From contig CAZAXF010000002.1 in assembly GCA_964489055.1 (NCBI GenBank), forward strand, positions 62,001 to 126,000: a DNA stretch of 64,000 nucleotides. The letters run 5' to 3'. The notes beneath the pieces are model-generated. The model saw only the letters and a list, made by a program, of their open reading frames with translations. It made no database searches and was not told the origin of the DNA. Made by a program: the position numbers and the translations under genes. Below are positions 8,594 through 17,160 of this stretch, piece after piece. This DNA is from 66-474 sp964489055. GTDB taxonomy: Bacteria; Pseudomonadota; Gammaproteobacteria; Xanthomonadales; Rhodanobacteraceae. Numbering within the stretch: the first letter of the stretch is position 1; every line of letters begins with the position of its first letter.

Positions 8594-9277
8594 ATGAGCC
8601 ATTCCAGCGAATCATCGATCACCCCGCCGCGCGTCATGGACTCGGTGAAGACGCCGGAGGGTGCGGACCTGCGCCGGCGCCGTTTCCTCGGGGCCGCGGT
8701 GGGCCTGATCGGCGCCGCGGGGGTTGGCTTCCTGGCCGATATCCTGGTCGACAACATGAATCCCGGCAAGGCGGTGGCGGCGATGGGCGCGCCGGTGGAT
8801 GTCGATGTCAGCAAGCTGGAGCCGGGGCAACTGATCCTGATCGAGTGGAAGAAGAAGCCGATCTGGATCGTCCGGCGCGAGAAGTCGATGCTGGCCACGC
8901 TCGATGAGCCGGACCTGCTGCGGCGCCTGAAGGATCCCGAGAGCAGGCAGCCACAGCAGCCAGCGGCAAGGTTCATCAACGGCAACTACCGCGCGCTTGT
9001 CCCCGAGTACTTCATCGCGGTCGCGCTGTGCACCCACCTCCAGTGCATTCCCGACTACCGTCCGCAGCCGAAAAGCGTGACGCCATGGTGGTTCGGCGGG
9101 TTCCATTGCCCCTGCCACGGCTCGATGTACGACCTCTCGGCGCGGGTCATCGAAGGCTCACCCGCGCCGCTGAACATTCCGATCCCGCCGTATTTCTGGA
9201 AGAGCAAGACCGTGGCGCGCGTCGGCGAGGACAACAGCAAGGGCGCAAAACAGGATTGGGAGCCTGCGATCTGGTGA
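8594..9277 (+). CDS. petA: Rieske iron-sulfur subunit of a cytochrome bc1 complex
   Basis: Encodes 227 residues. A twin-arginine-like region (LRRRRFLGAAVG, about 27-38) leads into the single membrane anchor (to about residue 52). The 2Fe-2S motifs are CTHLQC (C146, H148, C151) and CPCHGS (C172, C174, H175); the first has Gln where most bc1 Rieske proteins have Gly. The protein passes electrons from quinol at the Qo site to cytochrome c1. The start at MSHSSE (8594) is preferred; an in-frame GTG at 8579 and an ATG at 8504 are also possible. The stop overlaps the GTG start of the next gene, so the unit is an operon. Confidence 0.92.
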   Translation: MSHSSESSITPPRVMDSVKTPEGADLRRRRFLGAAVGLIGAAGVGFLADILVDNMNPGKAVAAMGAPVDVDVSKLEPGQLILIEWKKKPIWIVRREKSMLATLDEPDLLRRLKDPESRQPQQPAARFINGNYRALVPEYFIAVALCTHLQCIPDYRPQPKSVTPWWFGGFHCPCHGSMYDLSARVIEGSPAPLNIPIPPYFWKSKTVARVGEDNSKGAKQDWEPAIW

Positions 9278-10065
9278 AACCGCAACGGCCCGTTCGAATG
9301 CTTCTTGCGCTGCTGGCGATTGCCGGTGCCGGCGTTGCAGGGGTGACGCTGGCGGCCACCGATTACCTGGGTGTCACACCGCCCACGGTGCACAAGGCGC
9401 CGGCGGTGATCCAGACCTGCGCGGCCTGCCATGGCCCCGACGGCATCGCCACCGCACCGACGTTTCCCAACCTGGCCGGACAGAACTACAACTACCTGCT
9501 CAAGGCACTGGAGGCGTTTCGCAGCGGCGCGTGGAACACCACGCCGATGAAGGAGCTGGTGGCGACCATCCCGACTGCCGGAAAAAACCGCAACCTCAAG
9601 CAGGTCGCGGCATATTTTTCGCAGCACCCGCTGGATTACGCCAAGCGGGCGGCGGGCGCCAAGCCCGCGAAGGCGGTGGCCGAGGCGGGCTACAAGCTGT
9701 ATTTCCAGGGCAACCGCAAGACCCACGTGCCCGCCTGCGCGGCCTGCCACTTGGCAAGCGGCATGGGCGATGCGCCGATGGCGGTACCGCGGCTGGCGGG
9801 CCAGAACGCCCAATACCTGGTCTCACAGCTCAAGGCCTTCGCCTCGGGCGCGCGCCAGACCAGCCCCGACCACGTGATGGGCAAGATCGCCGGCCGGCTG
9901 AGCGACAAGGAAATCCAGGCGGTTGCCAGCTACCTGCACGTGATGCGCCCGGACCTGCTGCCCGGTCGCGGCCCGAAGAACTACGCCGCCTACGACAAGG
10001 CGGTTGCGCAGCAACCCGTCCCCGGCGTGCCGGCGTCCGCGCTCGCCAAGGCGCCCCACAAATGA
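9274..10065 (+). CDS. Di-heme c-type cytochrome (cytochrome c4-like) within the bc1 operon
   Basis: Encodes 263 residues from GTG at 9274, which overlaps the petA stop (GTGA) and has GGGAG upstream; ATG at 9298 is an alternative. An N-terminal signal peptide (MKPQRPVRMLLALL to about residue 28) exports it. Two CAACH heme-attachment motifs lie at 49-53 and 155-159, each in a similar domain with the NLAGQ/RLAGQNxxYL pattern typical of cytochrome c4. The second domain's DHVMGKIAGRLSD supplies the likely axial Met. It could carry electrons from cytochrome c1 to a terminal oxidase. Finding it between petA and petB, rather than elsewhere, is unusual. Confidence 0.88.
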   Translation: MKPQRPVRMLLALLAIAGAGVAGVTLAATDYLGVTPPTVHKAPAVIQTCAACHGPDGIATAPTFPNLAGQNYNYLLKALEAFRSGAWNTTPMKELVATIPTAGKNRNLKQVAAYFSQHPLDYAKRAAGAKPAKAVAEAGYKLYFQGNRKTHVPACAACHLASGMGDAPMAVPRLAGQNAQYLVSQLKAFASGARQTSPDHVMGKIAGRLSDKEIQAVASYLHVMRPDLLPGRGPKNYAAYDKAVAQQPVPGVPASALAKAPHK

Positions 10066-10123
10066 ATGTCACACGCCACGCCCGCCAGGATCACGGCCCG
10101 GCGCGCACGCGCGGGGAGGGCGC

Positions 10124-11551
10124 ATGTCGATGAACGCGGCACTGCATAAGTTCGCCGCCTGGTGGGACGAGCGCCTGCCCATCAGCGAGACCTGGCAAAG
10201 GCACATGAGCGGCTACCCGGCGCCGAAGAACTTCAACGTCTGGTATTTCTTCGGATCGTTGCTGATCCTGGTGCTGGTGCTGCAATTCGTGACCGGCACG
10301 TTCCTTGCGATCCACTACCAGCCGAATCCGAGCCTTGCCTACTGGTCGGTGCTGCGCGGCATCATGCGCGATTCGCACTGGGGCTGGCTGATCCGCTACA
10401 TGCACATCGTCGGCGCCTCGGCGTTCTTCGTGCTGATCTACCTGCACATGTACCGCGGCATCCTGTACGGCTCGTACAAGAAGCCGCGTGAGCTGCTGTG
10501 GCTGATTGGCGTGGGGATCTACCTGATCCTGGCCGCCGAGGCGTTTCTCGGTTACCTGCTGCCGTGGGGCCAGATGTCGTACTGGGGCGCGACGGCGGTG
10601 GTGAACTTCGCCACGGCTTTTCCGGTCGTCGGCAAGGCGATTGCGACCTGGATCCGCGGCTCGTTCGTGGTCGGACTGCCGACCATCAACCGGTTTTTCG
10701 TCTTCCACGTGTTCCTGCTGCCGCTGCTGCTGCTGGCGCTGGTGCTGATCCACATCATCGCGCTGCACCAGGTCGGCTCGAACAATCCCGACGGCGTCGA
10801 GATCCACAAGCGCACCAACGCATCCGGCTGGCCGGTGGACGCGATTCCGTTCCAGCCCTATTACACGGTCAAGGACACGGTGGGGGTTGCGATCTTCCTG
10901 CTGGTGTTCTTCTGGTTCGTGTTCTTCCGGCCGGACGGCTTCGGCCTGATCATCGACAAGCTCAACTACAGTCCCGCGAATGCGATCAAGACCCCGCCGG
11001 ACATCCATCCGCTGTGGTTTTTCCTGCCCTTCTACGCGGTACTGCGCGGCGTGCCGGAGAAGTTCTACGGCGTGCTGGCGTTCGTGTTCGTGTTCGTGAT
11101 GCTGGCGGCACTGCCGTTGCTGGACCGCAACCCGATCAAGTCGATCCGCTACCGCTCGCTGCTCTACAAGGTCAACCTGCTGGCCATCGCCGGCGGGTTC
11201 ATCTGGCTGGGCCTGATCGCCTATGGCCGCGCGACCGAGCCGAACATGGTGTACGGATTGCACGTGGCCGAAGGCTTCTACCTGGCGTTCTGGCTGTTGC
11301 CGTATTTCAACCGGCCGCGGCCGCGCTGGGTGACCGCGTTGTGGTTCGTGGTGCTGCAGGCGTGCGTGTGGCTGATCGATTACTGGATGTTCTACACCCA
11401 CGCCCACGACTGGAGCCTGATGCTGCAGACCACGTGGATACCGGCGGCGTACCTGGCGATCATCCTGCTGCCCGCGCTGGCGTTCCCGCGCCTGGCGCAT
11501 GACGCGCCCAGGCTGCCCGAGCGCCTGACCGCCGGCGGACTGGCGCATTGA
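10124..11551 (+). CDS. petB: Cytochrome b subunit of bc1 complex with PLWF in place of PEWY
   Basis: Encodes 475 residues, longer than the usual 400-430. GGGGAGGG precedes two ATGs, at 10124 and 10130. The four heme-ligating histidines are in place: H94 and H108 (13 residues between) and H195 and H210 (14 between). At the Qo site the conserved PEWY is replaced by P296-L297-W298-F299 (HPLWFFLPFYAVLR), so the usual acidic residue and Tyr are missing while the flanking sequence is conserved. After the usual helices there are extra hydrophobic segments to about residue 455 and a hydrophilic tail. It is the quinol-oxidising, membrane-embedded subunit. The stop overlaps a possible TTG of the next frame. 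Confidence 0.93.
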   Translation: MSMNAALHKFAAWWDERLPISETWQRHMSGYPAPKNFNVWYFFGSLLILVLVLQFVTGTFLAIHYQPNPSLAYWSVLRGIMRDSHWGWLIRYMHIVGASAFFVLIYLHMYRGILYGSYKKPRELLWLIGVGIYLILAAEAFLGYLLPWGQMSYWGATAVVNFATAFPVVGKAIATWIRGSFVVGLPTINRFFVFHVFLLPLLLLALVLIHIIALHQVGSNNPDGVEIHKRTNASGWPVDAIPFQPYYTVKDTVGVAIFLLVFFWFVFFRPDGFGLIIDKLNYSPANAIKTPPDIHPLWFFLPFYAVLRGVPEKFYGVLAFVFVFVMLAALPLLDRNPIKSIRYRSLLYKVNLLAIAGGFIWLGLIAYGRATEPNMVYGLHVAEGFYLAFWLLPYFNRPRPRWVTALWFVVLQACVWLIDYWMFYTHAHDWSLMLQTTWIPAAYLAIILLPALAFPRLAHDAPRLPERLTAGGLAH

Positions 11552-11562
11552 GGCGCGTGCTC

Positions 11563-12372
11563 ATGAAGCGACTCTCGATCCACACGAAGCACTGGACGGC
11601 GGCGCTGGCGCTGTGCCTGGCCGCGCTCGCCGTGCCGGCGCTTGCCGTGCATCCCGACACCAGGCCGCCGCTCAAGCACATGCAGGTGAACCTCAAGGAC
11701 ACCGCCGCGCTGCGTACCGGCGCGATGTACTTCATGCACCAGTGCGCGGCCTGCCACAGCCTGCAGGGCGCGCGCTTCGACGAGCTGGCCGCGCCGCTGA
11801 AGCTGACCAGGAAACAGATCCAGGACCGCATCAACCTCAGCGGCCTGGGCGTGCTCGACACCATCACCACGCCGATGCCCGCCGGGTTCGCCAAGGCTTA
11901 CTTCGGGGTGGTGCCGCCGGATCTGACCGACGTGGTCAGGCACCGCAGCGTCGACTGGCTCTACACCTACCTCACTTCGTTCTACGTCGACCCCAGCCGG
12001 CCCACCGGCGCCAACAACGTCGCGTTCCACAACGTGGCCATGCCCGACGTCTTTGCCGGCCTGCAGGGCCTGCAGGCGCCGATCACGAAACCGGGCTACC
12101 GCACCGGGCAGAAGGTGCAGGTCGCGGTCGGGGTCAAGCCGCTGACGAAAGGCGCCATGACGCCCGCGCAGTTCGACGGCGTGGCCAGGGACCTGGTGAC
12201 CTTCCTCTACTACGTCGGCCATCCGCACCAGCAGCAGAGCCACGCGATCGGCAAGTGGGTGCTGATCGTGATCGCGATCTGGATCGTGCTGGCGTACCTG
12301 GTGTACCGGCTCTACTGGCGCGATGTCGAGCATCCGCACGGGCCGCGCTGGTGGTCCTACTGGAAGCGCTGA
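11563..12372 (+). CDS. petC: Cytochrome c1 subunit of bc1 complex
   Basis: Encodes 269 residues starting 11 nt after petB. A signal peptide (1-29) precedes the heme site CAACHS (C61-H65). The sixth ligand is probably Met160 in NVAMPDVF, and one C-terminal membrane helix (about 235-258, GKWVLIVIAIWIVLAYLV) anchors the periplasmic domain. It accepts electrons from the Rieske protein and passes them to a soluble or membrane cytochrome c, perhaps the di-heme protein encoded two genes upstream. The family is clear; the complex as a whole looks divergent from the standard petABC found beside sspA in many gammaproteobacteria. Confidence 0.92.
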   Translation: MKRLSIHTKHWTAALALCLAALAVPALAVHPDTRPPLKHMQVNLKDTAALRTGAMYFMHQCAACHSLQGARFDELAAPLKLTRKQIQDRINLSGLGVLDTITTPMPAGFAKAYFGVVPPDLTDVVRHRSVDWLYTYLTSFYVDPSRPTGANNVAFHNVAMPDVFAGLQGLQAPITKPGYRTGQKVQVAVGVKPLTKGAMTPAQFDGVARDLVTFLYYVGHPHQQQSHAIGKWVLIVIAIWIVLAYLVYRLYWRDVEHPHGPRWWSYWKR

Positions 12373-12375
12373 GGC

Positions 12376-12786
12376 ATGTTCAGATCGTCGACGAGCGATG
12401 GAGTTGCCCGGCGCACGGCCGACGAACGCGGCGCGGCGCCTGCCAATGCCACGCGCTTGAACGTGTATGCCTATGCCGCGCTGGCACTGGGACTGGTGCT
12501 GTACATCATCGCCATCTGGGCGCAGGTTTACATCGATACCCGCAAGACGCGCGAGGTGGCGCCGGATGCGTACCTGGAGGGCCACCGGCACTGGCGCATG
12601 CGCAGCGCACTGGTGTTCCTGATCTGGTCGGTGCTCGGCGGCTTCACGCTGCCGTTCGGGATCGGCTGGCTGGTGCTGATTCCGGCCTGGCTCTGGTACG
12701 CGTACCGGGTGGTGAAGGGCAGCGTGTGGTTTGCCCTGGGCCGACCGCTGGGCATGTCCAAACGCATGGCAGGGTCGGCCGGTTGA
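12376..12786 (+). CDS. Small membrane protein at the end of the bc1 operon
   Basis: Encodes 136 residues, starting 3 nt after the petC stop, so it is very likely cotranscribed and coupled. The N-terminal 30 residues are polar; three hydrophobic segments follow (about 31-50, 75-95 and 96-115), the last rich in Trp and Tyr (IPAWLWYAYRVVKG). No cofactor motif is seen and I recognise no family. Its position suggests an accessory or assembly protein of this bc1 complex, but that is inference only. Confidence 0.7.
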   Translation: MFRSSTSDGVARRTADERGAAPANATRLNVYAYAALALGLVLYIIAIWAQVYIDTRKTREVAPDAYLEGHRHWRMRSALVFLIWSVLGGFTLPFGIGWLVLIPAWLWYAYRVVKGSVWFALGRPLGMSKRMAGSAG

Positions 12787-12815
12787 GCCGGTCCGCGCAA
12801 GCGGGAGGACAGGGC

Positions 12816-13613
12816 ATGGCCGCTGTGCCCGATTTCGAATCGCTGCTGGCATACCAGCCTGCGCCGGGATTGCTGGACGCACGCGTGATCGCGATCACCG
12901 GCGCGGCGGGCGGCATCGGCCGGGCCGTGGCGGTCGCCGCCGCGCAGCTCGGTGCCAGCCTGATCGCGATCGATCGCGACCGCCGCGGCCTGGATGCGTT
13001 GCGTGAGGAACTGGTTGCCGCCGGCGCGGCGGCGCCGGTGGCGGAAGTCATGGACCTTGCCACCGCCACCACGGTCGATTACCGGGAACTTGCCGAGCGA
13101 GTCGACCGGGAGTCCGGGCGTCTGGACGGCCTCTTGAACAACGCCGGGTGGATCGGCGCGCTGTCACCGTTCGAGCACGTCGAGCCGCAGGTGTTCGGTC
13201 GCGCGATGGCCATCAACCTGGCGGCGCCGTTCCTGCTGACGCAGTGGTGCATGCCGTTGCTGAAAAAGAGCGAAGATCCGGCGTTGGTGTTCTCCCTGCA
13301 CGACAGCCAGCGTGCATTCTGCGGCGCCTACGGCGTCGCCAAGGCGGGACAGGAAGCCCTGCTGCACATCCTGGCCGACGAATACCACCTCGACAGCGAG
13401 GCCCCCGTGCGCGTTTTCGGCATCGACACCGGGCCGGTCGCAACCGCCGAACGCCGCCGGCACTGGCCGGGCGAACCGGTCGACAAGCACCCGGCGCCGG
13501 CGCGCGTGGTCGGCCCCTACCTGTACGCGCTGGGCCCGGACGCGAGCGGCCGGACCGACGTGGTGTTGCGCCGCCGGACGGCGGGAGACAGGCATCAACC
13601 GGCCGCGCGATAG
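12816..13613 (+). CDS. Short-chain dehydrogenase/reductase (YciK-like)
   Basis: Encodes 265 residues with GGGAGGA before ATG at 12816. The Rossmann motif TGAAGGIG lies at 28-35, NNAG follows LDGLL, and the YxxxK pair is in AYGVAK. The start (YQPAPGLLDARVIAITG) and end of the protein align by eye with the E. coli YciK group. The loop before Tyr is shorter than in YciK, so the usual catalytic Ser is not clearly placed. The substrate is unknown. The last 19 nt overlap the 3' end of the convergent oxygenase gene. Confidence 0.85.
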   Translation: MAAVPDFESLLAYQPAPGLLDARVIAITGAAGGIGRAVAVAAAQLGASLIAIDRDRRGLDALREELVAAGAAAPVAEVMDLATATTVDYRELAERVDRESGRLDGLLNNAGWIGALSPFEHVEPQVFGRAMAINLAAPFLLTQWCMPLLKKSEDPALVFSLHDSQRAFCGAYGVAKAGQEALLHILADEYHLDSEAPVRVFGIDTGPVATAERRRHWPGEPVDKHPAPARVVGPYLYALGPDASGRTDVVLRRRTAGDRHQPAAR

Positions 13614-14659
13614 GCTTCGCGCAGCAGTTCGTGGAAGTGGTGCACGCCGTCCTCGCGCTTCGGGTTCAGGCGACCGGCGTGGTACGAACCCGAGGCGAGG
13701 CCGCGTTGCACGATTTCACACATGTCCACGTCCTGGCGCTGCACCAGGTCGCTGAAGGCGTGGTCGCGGGCGTGGCGTGCCTCGACATCGGCGGCATCGG
13801 GCGGATAGAAGTAGTCGAACGTCACCCGGCAACGTTCCGGCGCGAGCGGAATCACCCGGTTGGTCTGCATGCGGTCGGGCAGCACGTTGAGCAAGGTGTT
13901 GGGCCACAGGAAGCCGTACAAGGCCTCCCCGTCGCCGTAGAGGTCCGCACCGCTGTCCAGCGGGCTGTGCTGGAACGAATGCCAGCGGCCGGCTTCGACC
14001 ACGTAGTCGCGGTAGTCCAGCATCCGGTTCAGTTCCGGGTGGATGTGCGGGATGTGGTAGCCCTCGAGGTAGTTGTCCACGTACACCTTCCAGTCGCAGG
14101 CGATGTCGTAGGCGTAGTGGCGATGGAAGGCGTAGGCATCGATCGGGCGCGTGCCGAGCCGTGCGTCGACGCCCGCGATGAGCTCCTCGAACGGGGCGGT
14201 CGGGTCCAGCGCCGCGAACACCAGCCCGCGCCATTCGGCGACACGCGCTTCGGGCAGGCGCACGCTGGCGACGTCGAAGTCCTGCGCGTCGTCCATTTCG
14301 GTGGCATTGCGCAGCTGTCCGTCCAGCGCGTAGGTCCAGCCGTGGTAGTGGCAGCGAAGCCGCTTCGCGCCGCGGCCGTCGCACAGCGCCAGCGGCCCGG
14401 CGCGATGCCGGCAGACGTTGTGCAGCGCGCGCAGCACGCCGTCGTCGCCGCGCACCAACAGCAGCGGCACGCCGGCGATTTCGCCGACCACGTGATCGCC
14501 CGAACCGGAGACCTGGTCGGCGCGCGCCAGCAGTTGCCAGCCGCCCGCGAACACTGCGCGGCGGTCGCGTTCGGCGCTTTGTGCACCCACGTAGAACTGT
14601 GCCGGGAGCGCGAAGGCACGTTCCAGCGACTGTGTGGCGGTGTCACCTTGTGCGGACAT
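13595..14659 (-). CDS. Rieske non-heme iron ring-hydroxylating-type oxygenase, large subunit
   Basis: Encodes 354 residues from ATG at 14659 (MSAQGD). The Rieske 2Fe-2S ligands are C83/H85 and C103/H106 (CRHRAGP, CHYHGW). The catalytic mononuclear iron site is DNYLEGYHIPHIHP, with H202 and H205 and a later Asp. The length and the GYHIPHIHP pattern resemble the choline/carnitine/betaine monooxygenase branch rather than aromatic dioxygenases, so the substrate may be a quaternary amine; this is a family-level guess. No reductase or ferredoxin gene is adjacent. It is divergent from egtB across a 134-bp gap and overlaps the SDR gene tail to tail. Confidence 0.85.
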   Translation of the reverse strand: MSAQGDTATQSLERAFALPAQFYVGAQSAERDRRAVFAGGWQLLARADQVSGSGDHVVGEIAGVPLLLVRGDDGVLRALHNVCRHRAGPLALCDGRGAKRLRCHYHGWTYALDGQLRNATEMDDAQDFDVASVRLPEARVAEWRGLVFAALDPTAPFEELIAGVDARLGTRPIDAYAFHRHYAYDIACDWKVYVDNYLEGYHIPHIHPELNRMLDYRDYVVEAGRWHSFQHSPLDSGADLYGDGEALYGFLWPNTLLNVLPDRMQTNRVIPLAPERCRVTFDYFYPPDAADVEARHARDHAFSDLVQRQDVDMCEIVQRGLASGSYHAGRLNPKREDGVHHFHELLREAYRAAG

Positions 14660-14793
14660 GAACGATCCCGAACGCTGTTGACGACGCCGGTGGCCCGCCG
14701 CCACCGTCACGCCGAGTGAACACGCGAAATGATTAAATCCGCGTGCATGGTGTAGGGTAACAAGCGAGCGCGCGCAGCAAGGAACTTTTGCAG

Positions 14794-16074
14794 ATGTCAG
14801 CACAGCCCCATCCGCGCAGCGAGGGACGTGCATCCGGCGCCGCGGTTTCCGAATACCAGCGCGTGCGTGACGCCACGCTGTCGCTGTGCAAGACCCTGGC
14901 ACCCGAGGATACCGTGGCGCAGTCGATGCCGGACGCCAGCCCGGCCAAGTGGCACCTTGCGCATACCACCTGGTTTTTCGAGCAGTTCCTGCTGTCGCAT
15001 TTCGTGCCCGGTTACCGGCGCTTTCGCGACGGCTGGGATTTCATCTTCAATTCCTACTACCAGACCGTCGGACCGATGCATGCGCGTCCGCAGCGCGGGT
15101 TGCTGACTCGCCCGACGGTGGCCGAGATCCGCGACTACCGCGCGCACGTGGACGCGGCGATGGCCGACCTCATCGCCCGGCGCGGCGACGATGCCGAATT
15201 GCGCACGCGCGTGGTGCTCGGACTCCACCACGAGCAGCAGCACCAGGAACTGCTGCTGACCGACATCGCGCACCTGTTCTCGCTGAACCCCCTGCAGCCG
15301 GTATTCCGGGAATCGCCGCCGGTGCCGGCTGCCGACCCGGTGCCGTTGCGATTCATCCACGGCAGCGACGGCATCGTCGAGATCGGCCACGCCGGCAAGG
15401 GCTTCGCCTACGACAACGAAGGCCCGCGCCATCGCGCGCTGCTGCACCCGCACCTGATCGCCAACCGCTGCGTCAGCAACGCCGAGTTCCGCGAGTTCAT
15501 CGACGACGGCGGCTACCGCAAGCCGGCGCTGTGGCTGTCGGAGGGCTGGGACACCGTGCGCCGCGAAGGCTGGGCGCATCCGCCGTACTGGAGCGACGAC
15601 CTGGAGACCACGTTCACGCTGGCCGGTCGACGTCCGATCGACCCGGCGGCGCCGGTCTGCAGCGTCAGCTTCTTCGAGGCCGATGCGTTCGCGCGCTGGG
15701 CCGGCGCCAGGCTCCCGACCGAGTTCGAATGGGAAGCGATGGCGAAAAATCTTCCGGTCGATGGCAACTTCGTCGATTCCGGCGTGCTGCGGCCGCTGCC
15801 GGCGCGTGCCGGCGACGCACCGCCGATGCATCCGCTGCAGATGTTCGGCGACGTGTGGGAATGGACCGCCAGTCCCTACGTCGGCTATCCCGGCTACCGG
15901 CCGCCCGCGGGCGCGATCGGCGAGTACAACGGCAAGTTCATGTGCGGACAGTGGGTGCTGCGCGGGGGTTCCTGCGCCACGCCCGCGGGACACGTCCGCG
16001 CGACCTACCGCAACTTCTTTTATCCCGCGGCGCGCTGGCAGTTCAGCGGGTTGCGGCTTGCGAGGGATCCATGA
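14794..16074 (+). CDS. egtB: Ergothioneine biosynthesis sulfoxide synthase EgtB-like
   Basis: Encodes 426 residues. The N-terminal DinB-like domain carries the iron-binding histidines: WHLAHTTWFFEQF (H54/H57) and the HxxxHxE motif at H146, H150 and E152. The C-terminal half is a formylglycine-generating-enzyme-like fold with GDVWEWTASPY and VLRGGSCAT. EgtB uses iron and oxygen to join hercynine to a thiol donor. The start at ATG 14794 has AAGGAAC upstream; a TTG two codons earlier is possible. The gene overlaps egtD by ATGA, so the two form a minimal ergothioneine operon. No egtA, egtC or egtE is visible nearby. Confidence 0.92.
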   Translation: MSAQPHPRSEGRASGAAVSEYQRVRDATLSLCKTLAPEDTVAQSMPDASPAKWHLAHTTWFFEQFLLSHFVPGYRRFRDGWDFIFNSYYQTVGPMHARPQRGLLTRPTVAEIRDYRAHVDAAMADLIARRGDDAELRTRVVLGLHHEQQHQELLLTDIAHLFSLNPLQPVFRESPPVPAADPVPLRFIHGSDGIVEIGHAGKGFAYDNEGPRHRALLHPHLIANRCVSNAEFREFIDDGGYRKPALWLSEGWDTVRREGWAHPPYWSDDLETTFTLAGRRPIDPAAPVCSVSFFEADAFARWAGARLPTEFEWEAMAKNLPVDGNFVDSGVLRPLPARAGDAPPMHPLQMFGDVWEWTASPYVGYPGYRPPAGAIGEYNGKFMCGQWVLRGGSCATPAGHVRATYRNFFYPAARWQFSGLRLARDP

Positions 16075-17063
16075 CCAGCACGCCAGCCGCAAGCGAAATC
16101 CACCTCGACGACCGCCGCCCCGACCGGGACGATGTCCTCGCCGATACCCTGCGCGGCCTCTCGGCCAGCCCCAAGCGGTTGCCATCGAAGTATTTTTACG
16201 ATGCCCGCGGGTCCGAGCTGTTCGAGCGCATCTGCGAGCAGCCCGAGTACTACCCGACCCGCGTCGAGCTGGCGATCATGCGTGACAACATCGCCGACAT
16301 CGCCGCGGCGCTGGGCCCGGACGTGCGCCTGGTCGAATACGGCAGTGGCGCGGGCGTCAAGACGCGGCTGCTGCTCGAACACCTGGAGTCGCCCGTCGCG
16401 TACGTGCCGGTGGAGATCTCGCGCAGCGCGGTGGCCGACAGCGTGCGCGAGCTCGAAAGCGCGTTTCCGGACATCGAGATGCTGCCGGTGTGTGCCGATT
16501 TCACGCGGCCGATCACCCTGCCGCGCGCCACGCGTGCGCCGCGCCAGACGGTGGTCTATTTCCCCGGGTCCACCCTCGGCAATTTCGCGCCGGACGAGGC
16601 CCTGCGGCTGCTCCGGCAGATGCGCGACGAGGCCCGGCAGGGCGGCGGGGTGCTCGATGGCGGCGTCCTGATCGGCGTCGACCTGGTCAAGGATCCGGCA
16701 ACGCTGGAAGCCGCCTACAACGATGCCGCCGGCGTCACCGCGGAATTCACGCTCAACCTGCTGGTGCGCCTGAACCGCGAGCTGGGCGCGGATTTCGACC
16801 TGGACGGATTCCGGCACCGGGCGCGGTACCACCCACTGGCGGGGCGCATCGAAACCCACATCGTCAGTACCCGCGACCAGGACGTCCACATCGGCGAGCA
16901 AACGTTCCATTTCGCCGGGGGCGAGGCGATGCTGGTCGAATACAGCTGCAAGTACACGCCCGAAAGCTTTGCCCGGCTGGCCTCGAAGGCGGGCCTCGAG
17001 GTGGTCCGGATCTGGACCGACCCCGATGAGCGCTTCAGCGTCCAGTGGCTGGCCTGCGATTGA
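16071..17063 (+). CDS. egtD: L-histidine N-alpha-methyltransferase
   Basis: Encodes 330 residues, the standard length. EgtD trimethylates histidine to hercynine, the first step of ergothioneine synthesis. Family features are the start LPSKYFYDARGSELFERIC, the SAM motif VEYGSGAGVKTRLLL, FPGSTLGNF, the LIGVDLVKD region, and the C-terminal YSCKYT and FSVQWLA. ATG at 16071 overlaps the egtB TGA by one base, implying coupled translation. Confidence 0.95.
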   Translation: MTSTPAASEIHLDDRRPDRDDVLADTLRGLSASPKRLPSKYFYDARGSELFERICEQPEYYPTRVELAIMRDNIADIAAALGPDVRLVEYGSGAGVKTRLLLEHLESPVAYVPVEISRSAVADSVRELESAFPDIEMLPVCADFTRPITLPRATRAPRQTVVYFPGSTLGNFAPDEALRLLRQMRDEARQGGGVLDGGVLIGVDLVKDPATLEAAYNDAAGVTAEFTLNLLVRLNRELGADFDLDGFRHRARYHPLAGRIETHIVSTRDQDVHIGEQTFHFAGGEAMLVEYSCKYTPESFARLASKAGLEVVRIWTDPDERFSVQWLACD

Positions 17064-17160
17064 GGCGCGGGCGCCATCCCCGCCCGTGTCTTTCGACACC
17101 CGCATCGAAATCTGAAATTCGCTACGCTTGCCCGATCGGGGCAAGGTGAGGGCAGGGGAC

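Noticed and set aside
10091..11548. Long minus-strand frame opposite petB
   Set aside because: Composition is Gln/His/Arg-rich as in other shadow frames, and petB is certain.
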